DNA of 64,000 nucleotides from Perca fluviatilis (GCF_010015445.1 NC_053116.1:28488285-28552284), one strand, 5' to 3'; counted from the stretch's first letter, positions 1 to 12,328 are shown. Notes: generated by a model not told the origin, from the letters alone. Program-made: numbers and translations.

Positions 1-449
1 GATGGTGTAATGTGTTGCATTACTTTCAAATCCTTCATCTCATCACCAGCTGAACTGTGTGTAAGATTGCAGTAGCAACAGACTTGACTGACTTTAAATA
101 TCAACACAAAACGAGGAAACGGATAGCTGTTAGCTGAAACCACAAACAGCCAGTAAACAAGTCAGCTTGTGTTCCAAAGCTAATATGGTGGAATATTACT
201 TTACCGTAAAGTTTGTGACTCACACACTGACCAAGTTTAATTTCTTACTGGCATGACTGAAGACCTAGCCTTCCTATTACGTAGTGGCCCTAAGAGCCTG
301 CCGAGCTTTAAGCTGTTCAACTTTTAAACAAGAAAAGAAAGATGTGTTCCTGACATGGAATTAGCAGGAGGAAAAGAGAAGAAAGGAACACAGAGGAAAA
401 TTAAACCAAACAACTGACTGATGCTGATGGCATGTCACTTTTCACCCAG
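1..449 (+). other. cep104 intron, 3' part
   Basis: This is intronic sequence upstream of the first visible cep104 exon, ending in a pyrimidine-rich acceptor at 443-449. I see no further exon or recognisable repeat. Confidence 0.6.
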
Positions 450-3049
450 ACTCTAAAGAAGGGAGGTGGTCAGCCGGCTGGGCAAAAAGAGAAGGAGGAG
501 ATCCACTCTCTTCAGGAGCAGCTGGCTGCCTTAAAAGAGATCACAGTAGGTGAAGTTGTCATCATACTGCGATTACATCACTTCTTGTAATGGCTGCTAA
601 TTTGTATTTATGACTCCAAGCAGACTTGGTAGAATTCCGTAGTTTGTCAGAAACTTTAAATGAGCAGATAACAACATTGGTACATTATATCTCTTTAAGA
701 GTCTTATGAAGAGGAGTTCCACCAATTGTCCACAACTTACACGTCTTATGTCTGAAGTTATTGTTACAGTTGTGTAGAGCTTTCCTTGTGCGAAAGCATC
801 TCTTTTTGGACCTGTGTTTTTTGACATCTGTTCAAACTTCTCTGTGTGCTTGTAAAGGAGAGAGGAAATGAAAGCACCAAAGGACACATTCCCAAGAAAG
901 AAGCTCCCAAAGTTGAGTCTCAAAAAGCTGGCAAAACAAGTACGTACACATGCTTAACAAGAAAGAAGGAGATAAAAGCATCTGAGTTCCTAATCACATT
1001 AAGGATATTCTTAAAGTTAAAGAGTTAAACATCCTTATATACTGTACACCACCAGGTCTGATTTTGATTGCTTTAAAGCACAAGGAGATATTGCTTTCAG
1101 GCAACAACAAAAAAGTGACCTGTTTACATGCAATTGGAAATTTGAAGGCACCTCTGAGGTCACAACTTGTGACATAAATGGGGAGGCCCATGGTAGTTAG
1201 ACACTTTTGTCCTCATTCTTCTTTTGTTTCTTCAGCATGGCATTGAAATGCTTTTTTTCAAAGGGGATAAGGTGCCTTAGGCCGGCTACACACTGGTTGC
1301 GTGGCGTGAGCATGGCGTTTCTGTTGCGTGTCAGCTGCATGGCGGCTGTGTGTATTTTTCTATGTCTTTACACACCAGAAACGTGTCTGACGCGGCGCTG
1401 CTGCTGCTAGCCTTGTCTGTACGTATGTTTCCCATTGATAAAATGAAATACCATGTTAAACATAAATATATACTGATTTGATTACAGCAAAAACAACATC
1501 GGCAGTATTGATGGCAAAATAGGCTACAGAATATTTTGTTCTGTATCGCGCCTGAGACGTGCGTGTCACGCAGGCAGTGTGTAAGCTCTAACCTGTTAAC
1601 ATGGGAGCCGAAATATAAACGGACACGCCATGCAGCTGGCACGCTCACGCCACGCAGCCAGTGTGTAGCCGGCGTTGACTTTTGGTTTCAGTTGCCCAGC
1701 AACAGTGCTCTCAAGAGTATAACCACTTGAAAAGTGTGGTGCTTGTCTAACCATGTCAATAACAGAAACAAAAGCTCCATATGAAGACAATAGAACAATA
1801 TCCAAAGCATGACACCGACACTGTCATTCACACAAGTCATTTCTGAATTAGAGTGCAGGCACAACACAATCGGCAACCATAGCAACAAAGTATAAGTACA
1901 TTTCCCTGCCTATAACTGTAATTGTAATTCAATCAGACTGAAATATTATGACCTATTACCCAGCTATCAAAGCGTACATATACAGATCTCTATTGACAAA
2001 ATGATAGTAACAGATACTGTCTTCTTAATTTCCAGGTGTCACAAAAGTGCCGCAGAACAAGATAACAGGCAGTATAGACATACAAACATCTATCAACTAT
2101 CTGGACAAGTAAGTGACAATTAACTCAATGGTGACATTTAAAAATAAAAAATAATATAAAGATGTAAATAAACAATGCATATAGCATATAAGCCTGGTCC
2201 CAATTTCACAGGTTTAGTGTTTTTTGTGCAGTTTATCACACATTCAATTCTTTTTCCAGCTGCGGTGTTTGTTTAACTTTCATTCAGTGTATTATTTATT
2301 AAAGTCATTAGTGTAACAGTACACAGGTCAATGGTTCGAAGGGACATGATCTGATCTGCAACCTCATCTTGATGATCTTTCAGCTTGTGTATATTCTGCG
2401 GTAAAAAGGACGAGTCATTCACAGAGGATGGATTGGACCTTCACTACTGGAAACACTGTCCTATGCTGAAACGCTGCGATGAATGTAGACAGGTAGACTT
2501 TTACATTTTCAAAAGTGTCCGCATTTTTTAAGTCCTCTTGAAAGAAAGACACTTGCCTGGGTGTTTAATCACCACCTAAGAAATAAAGCTTGAAGACTTT
2601 TGCGTACAGCTCTGCATTGTGTTCACAGGTAGTCGAGATAGCCAGCCTCACGGAGCACCTACTGGGTGAATGTGAAAGCAGGTCCAAGTTCAGCCAGTGC
2701 CCACGCTGCTCAGAGGCCGTGCCCACTGAAGATCTGACTCGCCATCTCCACGGTCCCGCCTGCAAATGTGAGTTCTCAGTCTCACTGTATCATGCATTGA
2801 AAAAATTCTGAAAATACCTTATGTGATGGAAATCCTGATTGTGGTTGAATATGGTGTATTCTCTTTTTTTCTTTTATAATTGTTTGTCTTTATTGGATGG
2901 TGACAATGTGAGTAACATAAAGGCGTCATATTGAAATATGAGGCCTGTAAATGAAAACAGAAAGAATCTTCATTGGTGATGCTCTGTCAAGCCTGCACTG
3001 CACATCTTGCTTGTTTTGGCGTGGAGGTTGCATCAATGTAGTCTACATT

Positions 3050-3133
<84 letters not shown>

Positions 3134-6100
3134 GTATGTTAGACCGTTAAGAGCAAAGATTTTTCGTCCTGCTGTATTGTCCTTAAATAGGGGCATTACA
3201 TGCCACAAGCCCTACACTGAGTGGAAGCTTAGTGAAGTAACTACTTGTGAGGCTAGTTAGTGATCTAACCGGTAACATGCTAGCATTAGCCTGCCACAAT
3301 AGCCTGTCAAGCTAGCTGGCTCGCTAACTGAAAGTTGGCTCAGTTTATTCAAGAGATGTATGCGCCGAAAACGCGTGCATGCTAGAAATAGGACCAATGC
3401 CTATTTTTCACGCGACACACAAGCGTGTTGGAAGCGTTTCCATTCAAAATAGAATAGGAAAAGAAGTTTATATGTGAAAATCCGACTTCCGAGTAAAAAT
3501 GGAACGCGCTATTAACCCACTTACCCTTGTTAGCACCAGCCCAACACTATCTCCTTGGTTCTGGCTGTGCCTTCTCTTTGGTTCCATGTATGGTCTACCA
3601 ACACAGCAGATGCTGATCTGACTTGAAACAATAAACTCAGTATAGGAAGTATAGGAAATGTATCTCATCAACATACGACAATGTTTGTCAGAGCAATTAG
3701 ATTTTTTTCTAATTTACCTCTACTTTAAAGCTTTCCTTCATTCTCTTACAGAGCACACAGGATAACATAATTTCCTCAATTAGATTAACCATTACATCTT
3801 TTACAAAAAGAGACATTTCCTGAAACATTGATTAACCAACTTTAGGCAGATAAACATACTTCTGCTCATGTATTTTTCTTCCTGGTTTTTACCTTGTTTC
3901 TCCCCAGCCTGGGTTTCTTAAGCTGACCTTGGTTTAGCCCCTGGTAGTGTAGCTTTCTTTTAATATATTTGGTTCCATTTATTGAATAGTCATCCCCTGA
4001 CAAGTACAGCGCATATGTGGCCACATTTAAAGCTCTTATAAAACATGAAAAATATGCTCTATGCTCACAATGCTACACAGAGCCTTCAATGAATCAAAAG
4101 TCAGTACTTCTTCCATAGTGTCAGTTTCAGTCAATCTTCAGTAAAATACCAAGCTATTATCTCAATGGATCTTCTGGGCTTGTTGTTTTTTTCCAATTGG
4201 AAGGTACAGTTTAATGAAGCGTACACATTATTGTAACTGAGCCTTACACTACATCTATCACCAGCCATATGTCTCCATAAATAAGTCTCTCTTACCCCTG
4301 TTGGTTGTGAGTGAGTTAACAGAAATTTGAATTGTGAATTAGGATAGATTGTTTTTAGCCTAATGTTTCCGTTCCTCAAAGGCTTTGTATTGTATTTAAA
4401 ACTGTTCTCTCTGTGGGGTAATTTTATTATTTTCTCAGGTGTGTTTAGGGGACCATTTCTGTAATTGTATAACAGGTGGCATAAAGTAAAGTATTTTACT
4501 TCTGTAAAGAGGGTCTTTTAATAAAACTGGACTCTCTGTGCAATAAAATGGCACAAACATTTGTGACGTAATGCGAGCATGTCAAGCTCGTCAGTACTGA
4601 CACAGAGCGGTGGCCGGCTGGTAACAAACGATTCCATATAACAGCTAAACGGTAAGCTGAAATATGTTTCTAAAAAAAAAACACGTTAGGCGAGCATTAG
4701 GCAATGCAGTAACATTATCTTGGTAATCTTGGTTTATACTTGATCAGCACTGTCTAGTGTTACAGTTTCATCTGAATTGTTCAGCCTCCGTTTTTGCAAT
4801 ACAGGGAACAGTATGGTGCCCACTTACTCGTATTTCAGCCACACAGTGCCCTAAAATATTCTTCTGAAAAAATTTTAAGTGAGAAAAAGGCAATACAGTA
4901 ACAGAATCTTGATCAGCACTGACTTGTTTTGCAGTTTAATCTGAGTTTAGTCTGAGGTTGAGAAAGAGAGGGGCAGCTGTCTCTCTTGATCTGCTTCTAT
5001 AATCTTTGTGTCGTAAGTGTGTAGTTCAAGCAACATGCCTAGGGCCAGCAAACCCTCCAAGTGACACGTTTTGCGTCAAACGCATCACTTTCTCCTTGCC
5101 TGAGTAGGAAATCTGGGCACTGGTTAAAATGAAGGAAAGTTTACCGTAGTTCATTTACACATACTACCAACATTATTATGATGCAGAGTTGGTTGAATAT
5201 CGGCAACGTATCCCTTTAAAGGTGTCATGTTTCTGTTTCAGCCTCTATCTCGGGTAAAGGCTCCAACCACTGTCCTTTGTGTCACAACAACTTCATGCCT
5301 GGAGAGAAGGTGAGATTATGTACATCTAAATTACATGAACTGTGCCAGTGTTTTCTTGTGAAGTAAAAGCTTGATCATAGAAAATTATGAATTGATGTAA
5401 AGCATGTGGGGTAAGCAACAAATAGGTGTGAAGTGGAACATGTATGTCCCTTTCTAACTTGGCCAAAAACAAGAATTTTGCAGCAGAATCCGTTTTTTTG
5501 CTTTATGCTATTTCATGCTAATTAATTCTTTGCCAAATAAAAAAAATTTAAAAAAAATAAAATAAAACTAGGTGTCTTGTATAGAGCTGCTTCATAGATA
5601 ATAATGGTTTTCACAGAACTTGGGCCTGAACTTCACTCAGTGAGCTTTTTTTCCATATTCCCTCTTTTACATCAACAAAGAAACTCGAAAAGCAGGTAAT
5701 ATTAGGCTTGAGGAGCCAACAGGTGTTAAGGTTAAACCCTGCTATTGTTGGCCTTTAAAGACTTCAAAGGAGGCAAACACTTTGTTCTTAATGGGCTTTT
5801 TCATTTGCCTCAAGATGAAGTGGATACCATTAGATGCTTCACATTCCAATTAGTTTGAGGATAAGTTAAGACAAAAATGCCCTGATTATCTGTTGATATA
5901 TATATTTGTGAAAGCCGTGCTTTCCCTAAATCTTTTTATTTTTGTCAGGGTGGTTTAGGATAATGCAGTTCTTTGATGCTAATTATAAACCCTGGACAAA
6001 AGTTAATTATTGTGTTGTAAAATTGGACAAATTCAGGTTTCCTTTGATTCCACCAGTAGTGGTAGTTTTCCTGCTGAGGTGGCTCCCTGCTATGTATTAC

Positions 6101-9100
6101 ATGGGCAATGTTTGATCTATAACAGGGAAGGTTTGTAGTTAAATATTTACTGTTAATCTTATTTTAATATTAATCAACAGATATCATAGACTGGGTAAAC
6201 CCAGCCCGATCTGCCGGCGATTTGATTTTGCCCTGCAGCTCAGGCTGGAAACCTGTACGTTTATCTATCCTGCTTCCGTTACAATTTTGCGGGGACCAAT
6301 CACAAACTGGCTTATCCACCTTGCGCTCTATTGGCGGGTTTAACACGATGACGATAGAGAAGCGGCCAAGCAGCTTCTTGTTTACATTCAACATAGCCGC
6401 CACTGAAGCGCAGCAACCCGTTGATGCCGCTATCGCTGCTACGTCACCCGGATCGTTGGTCTGATTGGTTGAAGGACTATCCATTTGCGTACAGTCATTT
6501 GAACTATGCCCATTGATCACACCTCTTGTGCAGTAGAAAGTACTGAACAGACTCCCCAGACTGAATGTTCTTAAAAGATTGACCTTGGTCTGGTGATAGC
6601 CAGACTACAGATATCAGGTATCAGTGAGGAAATGTTATCAAAATAGGTTACTCAAACGATAGTAGCGTATACTGGTTTTACAAATATAACCACAGGGAAA
6701 AAAGTTCGTTCTTATGTTCCATAAGTAAACAGTGCTCATGTTTCAGCGCCCTTGGAGCTGCTCATCCATTCCTAATTCTTTGCATCTGTCCACTTACTGT
6801 GTGATAGAGAAGTTTAACATGCATATGCAGTGTACAAGATTCTCTGTCCCACTAAAAGATGTAACAACAGTGTAGCCTTTCGTTTTTGTCTTCTGTTACG
6901 TTTCTGTCATTGTGGGGTCTAATGAATCATGCAAGTCGTCTTTCAAGGAGCCACAAGAGCTACGAGAATCAGTCTGACCAGCACCTGTCCGGACCCTGCC
7001 TGTCTTAGTTTGCAGCAGCACGTTGGAAATGAAACTTCCGGACAAAACTCTGAATACAGTACTCTTCAGTTTGAGATGTTGGGTGGGGGTGTTGTAGAAG
7101 ATTGTTTCCATCAGTGTTATTACAATCCCTACCAATCACTGATGAGCTCATGTCTCATTCAACTTAGGGTACTTCTTTGCTAACCGTGGTGACCCCAGGT
7201 AATCGGGGATCAGTGTTTGATTCTGGAGAGGTAGCCAGAGAAACCGTTACCACATCCAAGGCAGGCAGAAGGTTCTCAAATTATGCACTTCCGACTCCGG
7301 GAGGTATTGACGAAAAGTCACAAAACATGAGTTGTTTGAGACCCCGTAACTGGAATGAATACGCCCATTTGAATTGGCTTGAAAGGTTAATCGACGCATT
7401 TATTACTTATAATGCCTTTATAAATATAATAATATATAAAATTGTATGTTGTTTCTGCCTTGTAAGTGTGCAATCAGAATGTAATACTTATTTCAGATTG
7501 GCCAATCCAGAAGGAAAGTGTAAACTACCTAATAAACAATAAAGTTCTAATCTTTTTTTTTTCTTCATATAAACAAGGGTCTATTCTGCCCACTTATACC
7601 AAACAATAATGATACTTTGTAAACAGTTTAATGACAATAAGTTATGTATTAGTAAATACAATCAGTGGCAGTGGTTTGGAATACATCCAAGAAGAACTAT
7701 AAGAAGTCTAGTCTACAGTACATTTAGTAAAACTTTGAACAACCAATCAGTGATGTCACAGCAGGTGCTTTCATGTTGCTGATGGAACATACCTGCTGTA
7801 ACATCACTGATTGGGCGTTTGGCCAGATGTATATAGTGCTTAAAGGTCTAAATCCATACAGAGCAGTGCAGCAGCATTTTCACACGTTATTTGATTTAGT
7901 GTTAAATCGTCTTCTATCACAGCAGACATTTTGACTTGTAGCAGTAAAAGCACAGGTGTAACTAATAACATTAGGGATAGCTCCGTTCCATTTTAAATTG
8001 CCTACTAAGGTGTGCCAGCATGCATAATACTGGGCATGGCACATGTAGCTGGAATGCAGCCTTAATTCATTATATTAATTACACCTGTGTTGTTGCTGCT
8101 GTGATGTAATGTATCCTTTGTTACTGTAAATGTGACTCTCTTTGTCAACATTTTTGCATCATTAATGATTAAATTTTATGACATTGTTACAGTTTACAGT
8201 ACTTTACCATTTTTATTCCTTGCAAACCCTTTAGGATAAGATATGAGAGATATTGAGATTATGCCCTAAATTACATTGACACTATTTATTCAACCTTAGT
8301 TGCAACTCATTTGTGTACTCATTCAAAATCTGATTCACAACATGAAGTCGCTCACCTCTCACACCCTTAAAAATGAATGAAGAAAAAAATGTACAGAAAG
8401 TCACACTCTCAGTGCCAGAGCTGTGAGCGTAGACCTAATGAAAGACTGCAGTGTTAGTGGGAGGGAGGGCAGCCATTCGGGCCTTGACTGGGCCTACAGT
8501 CACCCGTGGCTGTCCTGATCGAGAGATGAACCTGGGAGAGGAACGAACTCACTGAGCTACTTTGTCTCTTGTTATAGGCCTGGAAGGCTCACCTCATGGG
8601 CAGGGAGGGCTGTAAACAAAACTCACGCAGGACTGCGGTGTCCCAGAGAACCCAGCCAGCACAAGGTAAAGCATTCATACACACTCTGCTTACACCCACC
8701 TCTCTAACGCTCAGTGTGAAAGCTATACAAAGTGCCCATGCTTGTTGGTAAAATTTCATGTTGCAGCTTTTCCACTATGGTTACCAGCCTCAGAGCACAG
8801 AATAACGCACGTAAAAATAGCGACAGATTTAATTAAGAGTCTGGTGTAGTGGGTGTTAGTGTATCCATTTTGAGTGATATTTCGCAATACTGGTTGTAAG
8901 TGGATTGTTAATGGCTGAAACATGCAGTTAGGGTTAGTGAGTAGGGTTGCATTAGTCTGGATGCCCATTATTTTGTTGATGGATGTCTCATATTACTGTA
9001 ATAACCATCTTGATGCCAGAGTGACCTTACAATAGAGGATCACTGCTGAGTATATTTAAGTTATGATCCGATTCCTTAAGGTTTTCACTATATCACACCC

Positions 9101-10470
9101 GTAGGAAAAGCCCATGTGTTGGTACTAACAATGCTAACGAGGGCTCCGTTGTACTTAAGTGTTCCAGTGACAGTGACAGTGAGCATGCCCGGGACCAGGA
9201 GCCTGAAATCAAAGCAGCTAAATGGAATTCAGCCATTGATAATTTCATTATTTACACCTGTGCTTTTCCTGCTGTGACAAATGTTTTCCGTTAAAAAAGC
9301 ATCAGTCACTCTTCCTCTGTTGCATTTCTGAAAGAGTAGCAGCTCAATGCGGGTTTGGTGCCCCCAGTGGTCGATATATGTATCATTTTGAACTGAACTC
9401 TGCAAGCTGTATTATTAAAACCACATCACCCGTTGCCACCACAGTAACCATAGGTGTTTCCAAATCAACCGGGACTGAAATCTTAAGGATTATAACACGT
9501 TTGATAACAATGGGTAGGACCCGGACGAGGTCAGAAGAGCGAGAGGGGTAGTTCCTTGAGCATGCTGACCTTTCACATCAGGGGGTGCCACAAGGCGTCA
9601 TAATAACCCTGTTGACTTACGGATACTGAAAACTTTTCAAATAAGCCGATCCCATTATCTCGCGAGTGCTTTGCCTACGTGCTTTGCCTACGTGCTTTGC
9701 TACAGCATACAAGTTAACACTCTGGGATAATGGCTCACCAGGAAATATATTTACTTTTCAGGGTTTCCCCTCAGGAAATAGTTTAAAGGTTGGAAGCCAC
9801 TCAGATCCTGACACATCTTGTTCATGTTAATCGACTTAACAGATGATGGCCCAAACAGGAGCCATAGTCATTGAATATATATATGTGCTTTGAGAAACAG
9901 TGCCTCTGCCCTTTTTTCCTCCTAATGATGTTTTATTCCATAAAAGCTTACTAATTTTTGTACGATGTTAGTGAAGGTGGTCTTCATGTCAGGCTTTGTT
10001 AAGTATTCTGTACATTACAAACATACAGTACATTTTGAATCAAGGACTTTAACTTGTAATGGAGTATTATAGTGGCAATACTTATTTTAATTAGGTAAAG
10101 GATCTGTGAACTGAGTTCACAAGTTCAGAGGGGGGTGGGGGGGGGGGTCCTGCAGCAGCGCGGGTTTGAATCCGACCTGCTGCCTTTTCCTGCGTGTCGT
10201 CCCCCATATCTCTCCCCCTTTCATGTCTATCCACTGTCACTGTATAAATAAAGGGAAAAGCCCCCCAAAAATAATCTTAAAAAAAAAAAAAGTTCTATAA
10301 AGGTTTACTGTGGGGATGCAATTTTGTGTGCGTGTGCAGGCAGGGCTGTTGGTGGAGCCAAGCTGATGCAGGCCCGGTCGGTCGGGGCCAGAGCCAGAGC
10401 CATGGGCCGAGGCAGCCGGATCCCAGCCCTGGCACCCCTGGCCAGAGGACATACACCAGGGAAGCACTGA
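450..10470 (+). CDS. cep104: Centrosomal protein 104 (3' part: last eight exons)
   Basis: CEP104 is a centriole and ciliary-tip protein that binds CP110, tubulin and EB proteins; this role is family knowledge. Exons by splice site and phase: 450-545, 858-939, 2036-2108, 2384-2492, 2629-2767, 5242-5309, 8578-8665 and 10340-10470, with TGA at 10468-10470. Joined phases stay open and give 261 residues. Exons four to seven encode the CEP104 zinc-finger array: CIFCGKK, HYWKHCPML, CDECRQ, TEHLLGEC, CPRCSEA, then CPLCHNNF and AWKAHLMG. The last exon carries SRIP, an SxIP-type EB-binding motif equivalent to SKIP near the human C terminus. The first two exons (lysine-rich, with a short LQEQLAALKE helix) are less conserved and rest mainly on splice sites and phase. 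The 5' part of the gene lies left of the window. The gene is convergent with the b3gnt7-like gene. Confidence 0.93.
1281..1673. mobile_element. MITE with about 30-bp terminal inverted repeats
   Basis: The left end GCCGGCTACACACTGG and the right end CCAGTGTGTAGCCGGC are exact inverted copies. The match continues inward (TGCGTGGCGTGAGC, with minor changes) for roughly 30 bp. There is no transposase. It sits in the cep104 intron between exons ending at 939 and starting at 2036. Internal motifs recur near 3360 and 63640, so this is a family. Class is likely hAT-like from the general look of the ends, but no clear target duplication was found. Confidence 0.75.
3052..3131. repeat. (GA)n microsatellite
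   Basis: About 40 uninterrupted GA units in the cep104 intron 2768-5241. The RERERE and SLSLSL readings across it are artefacts. Confidence 0.97.
3360..3475 (+). repeat. Dispersed repeat copy (family of 1281-1673)
   Basis: The segment from GCGCCGAAAA through TTTCCATTCAAAATAGAATA is nearly identical to 63670-63775 in the same orientation. Both carry GTGCATGCTAGAAATAGGAC and CTATTTTTCACGCGACAC. Related CACGC-rich motifs occur in the complete element at 1281-1673, so this is a truncated copy. Confidence 0.7.
3476..5241 (+). other. cep104 intron, remainder
   Basis: AT-rich intron sequence between the repeat copy near 3.4 kb and the acceptor at 5236-5241. I see no exon with conserved coding sense and no clear mobile element. 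Confidence 0.5.
6187..6607. mobile_element. 421-bp MITE with 9-bp target-site duplication
   Basis: The element begins TAGACTGGGTAAACCCAGCC and ends in a diverged inverse, CTGGTGATAGCCAGACTA. It is flanked on both sides by the exact 9-mer CAGATATCA (6178-6186 and 6608-6616), which fixes the borders. It has no transposase coding sequence. The ends resemble those of the element at 39010-39312, which also has roughly 9-bp flanking repeats. Confidence 0.8.
7180..7378 (+). pseudogene. 18S rRNA-derived fragment
   Basis: About 200 bp closely follow the 5' domain of eukaryotic small-subunit rRNA. Recognisable stretches are GTGGTGACC, GGAGAGGTAGCC, GAGAAACCG, TACCACATCCAAGG, AGGCAG, CAAATTA, CGGGAGGTA, TGACGAAAA and GTAACTGGAATGA, all in the 18S order and sense. 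In true 18S rRNA the corresponding stretches are near-invariant, whereas this copy has many substitutions (an estimated 20-25% divergence by eye), so it is a decayed insertion and not a working rRNA gene. It lies in the cep104 intron 5310-8577. A 121-codon open frame crossing it is incidental. Confidence 0.85.
7745..7816. repeat. Short inverted repeat (hairpin)
   Basis: AATCAGTGATGTCACAGCAG at 7745 is inverted at 7795-7816 with one mismatch over 22 bp, around a loop of about 28 bp. It could be a small foldback element or the core of a longer degenerate MITE. Intronic in cep104. Confidence 0.7.
8045..8110 (+). repeat. Dispersed repeat, copy 1
   Basis: Resembles 9218-9285 in the same orientation: both run GGAAT-CAGCC, a TTCATTAT stretch, TTACACCTGTG, then GCTGTGA. 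It is probably a relic of one repeat family within cep104 introns. Confidence 0.45.
9218..9285 (+). repeat. Dispersed repeat, copy 2
   Basis: Second copy of the repeat at 8045-8110, sharing the TTACACCTGTG core and neighbouring blocks. Confidence 0.45.
9664..9703 (+). repeat. Three-copy 13-bp tandem repeat
   Basis: GTGCTTTGCCTAC is repeated head to tail; the third copy lacks one C. It lies in the last cep104 intron. Confidence 0.85.
10143..10294 (+). mobile_element. tRNA-derived SINE, truncated
   Basis: Contains a B-box-like GGGTTTGAATCCGACC followed by the body CCCCCATATCTCTCCCCC and an AATAAAGGGAAAAGCCCCCC tail ending in poly(A). It matches the fuller copy at 29857-30050. It lies about 45 bp before the acceptor of the last cep104 exon. 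The 5' A-box part is replaced by a G run. Confidence 0.8.
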
Positions 10471-12263
10471 AAGTGGTTCAAGGCACCCAAGGGGAGGAGC
10501 CCAACAGCAACAGTCAGCACTGTAGTAACCCCAACCCACTCTCATGTTTCCTTAACCCACGCTCCTGCATATCAGAACTTTTAGAAAAGACATCTGATAG
10601 GGTTTAACACATTGTTAAGATTACCAAAAAGGGAATAACCCCGTCTTATCAGCCTATGTACAAACATTACAGCATGGTGTTGTAGATCCACTTATTGAGA
10701 CACTGGATATCCATGTGAACACTGTGTGCTGTTTGATGATATGTCACCACAGGATGGCTCGTTTTTTTTATTTTTCACATCGCTCACTGCCATTTGGAGT
10801 CACCGTGGTGGGGAATTGTACAGCTGTACTTCCATTACGTTTTGGTGACTCACAAAAGACAGATAAAAAAAATAATAATAAAAAATAATAATGCCTAATG
10901 GCATCTTCTCGTTAGACCCTCAGTTTGCAATGCAGGTTTCTCTTATGAATGTCACCAAACCCAAGCTGAGATGACCCTGATGACATCATTAGGGTTATTG
11001 TATCAACTTGACAAAGCTAGTAAACTAACCGTTCTACACAAGCTATGCAATGCTGCTATAATTGTGAACATTTTATTAAAATTCAAATTGCAAAAAAATA
11101 AACAATACAAATATTTTTAGCATTGTATTTCATATTTAGACCAGAAACTCTTCAGTAAAACCCAGGATATGAATAGAACTACAATTGAAGTGACCACTTC
11201 CCATGCATAACTAGTGTAGTACCATTAAATATGTAGTCAATCACTAAATCTTACCAAGTGGACAGTGACAGCACCTGATACTCCGAAACACTCCTCTCCT
11301 CGTAGATGCAGTAAGGCGAGGAGAGGAGGAATGAGGTTACCAGAATAAGACTTTCCTTCCTTGGTAACACTCCAGCATCCTAAAGCCAAGGTAGAGTGTA
11401 GCTTCACTGTCAGCTTCACGCTTTGCCATCTGTTTACATTTAACTTTTCATTTCTTGTCGTATATATAAATGATATTGAAGGAATGAAGTAGCACTTTGC
11501 CAAATAGATGATGCTGAATTTTCAGTACAGTATGGACCTAATGTACCTTCCTGCTTAATGCCTATTGACAATCTTGAGTAGATAGCACAGTTTTATATGC
11601 TCTATTAGACCAGTGAGAGAGTCAACGTAGACGGAAGTATTCCAATGAAACAATGGAGATGAATGTACTGTATACAGCACCTATTTTTCTTGAACTTGAT
11701 TTCTGCTGAAAATGACTGAGGCTGACAATAATTTGCTAGATTTATAATAAATGCTATCTTTTTGCTACTTGTATTGCACAGTGTTATGATGATGTTGATT
11801 GTAAATATGTGTGATTCATCCACAGCCGAGAAGAACTAAAGTATCTGAGGTGTTTTTAAAAATTCTTTTTCAAATTGTAATATTAGTAGGGTAAATATTT
11901 TACTGATTTGTTTGATAACACTGTTATATTATTGAATAAACAACTTCAGGACAGTTGATATATAAGAGAGTATATATTAGTTTTAACTTCCCAATCCATC
12001 ACGTTGGCTTTAATGTGCTTCTGTATTGAGGACTATTGCAACAGTGGATGTTATTCATGTTTTTATGTGCATAGTACTCAGTATTTTCTTAATAATAAGT
12101 ATGGCATCAAATGGCTATTTTTTTCTGTAAAAGTATCTGTATTTGTTTAAATAAAGCCACATTAAGCTGAACATTGCAGCTTTCTGATACCATTTAAGTA
12201 CCATTTTACATCTTATTCCAAATCGTTCCCAATAATGTGCTGTTCTCCAGCTGTTCACATGTC
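10471..12263 (+). other. cep104 3'UTR and downstream region
   Basis: AT-rich sequence without conserved coding exons. A canonical AATAAA at 12264-12269 could end a long cep104 3'UTR; an AATAAA near 11098 is an alternative. The extent of the transcript is inferred. Confidence 0.4.
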
Positions 12264-12328
12264 AATAAATCAAATGCTGCAACATTCATTCTGTATTTAC
12301 AAAGGTGACAGAAAGCTCCAGTTTTATT
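12264..12328. terminator. Facing poly(A) signals of two convergent genes
   Basis: AATAAA on the + strand at 12264-12269 and TTTATT (AATAAA on the - strand) at 12323-12328 lie 54 bp apart. They fall between the convergent cep104 and b3gnt7-like genes. Both are candidate signals only; no downstream GU-rich element was confirmed. Confidence 0.4.

Noticed and set aside
2951..3208. Arg-Glu and Ser-Leu repeat proteins
   Set aside because: Translations of the (GA)n microsatellite on the two strands.
4131..4379. 82-codon frame on the - strand in a cep104 intron
   Set aside because: Low-complexity-free but shows no family resemblance, splice support or conserved motif; its length is expected by chance.
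7177..7542. 121-codon open frame
   Set aside because: Its first half is the 18S rRNA-derived segment in sense orientation; the frame has no protein-like features.
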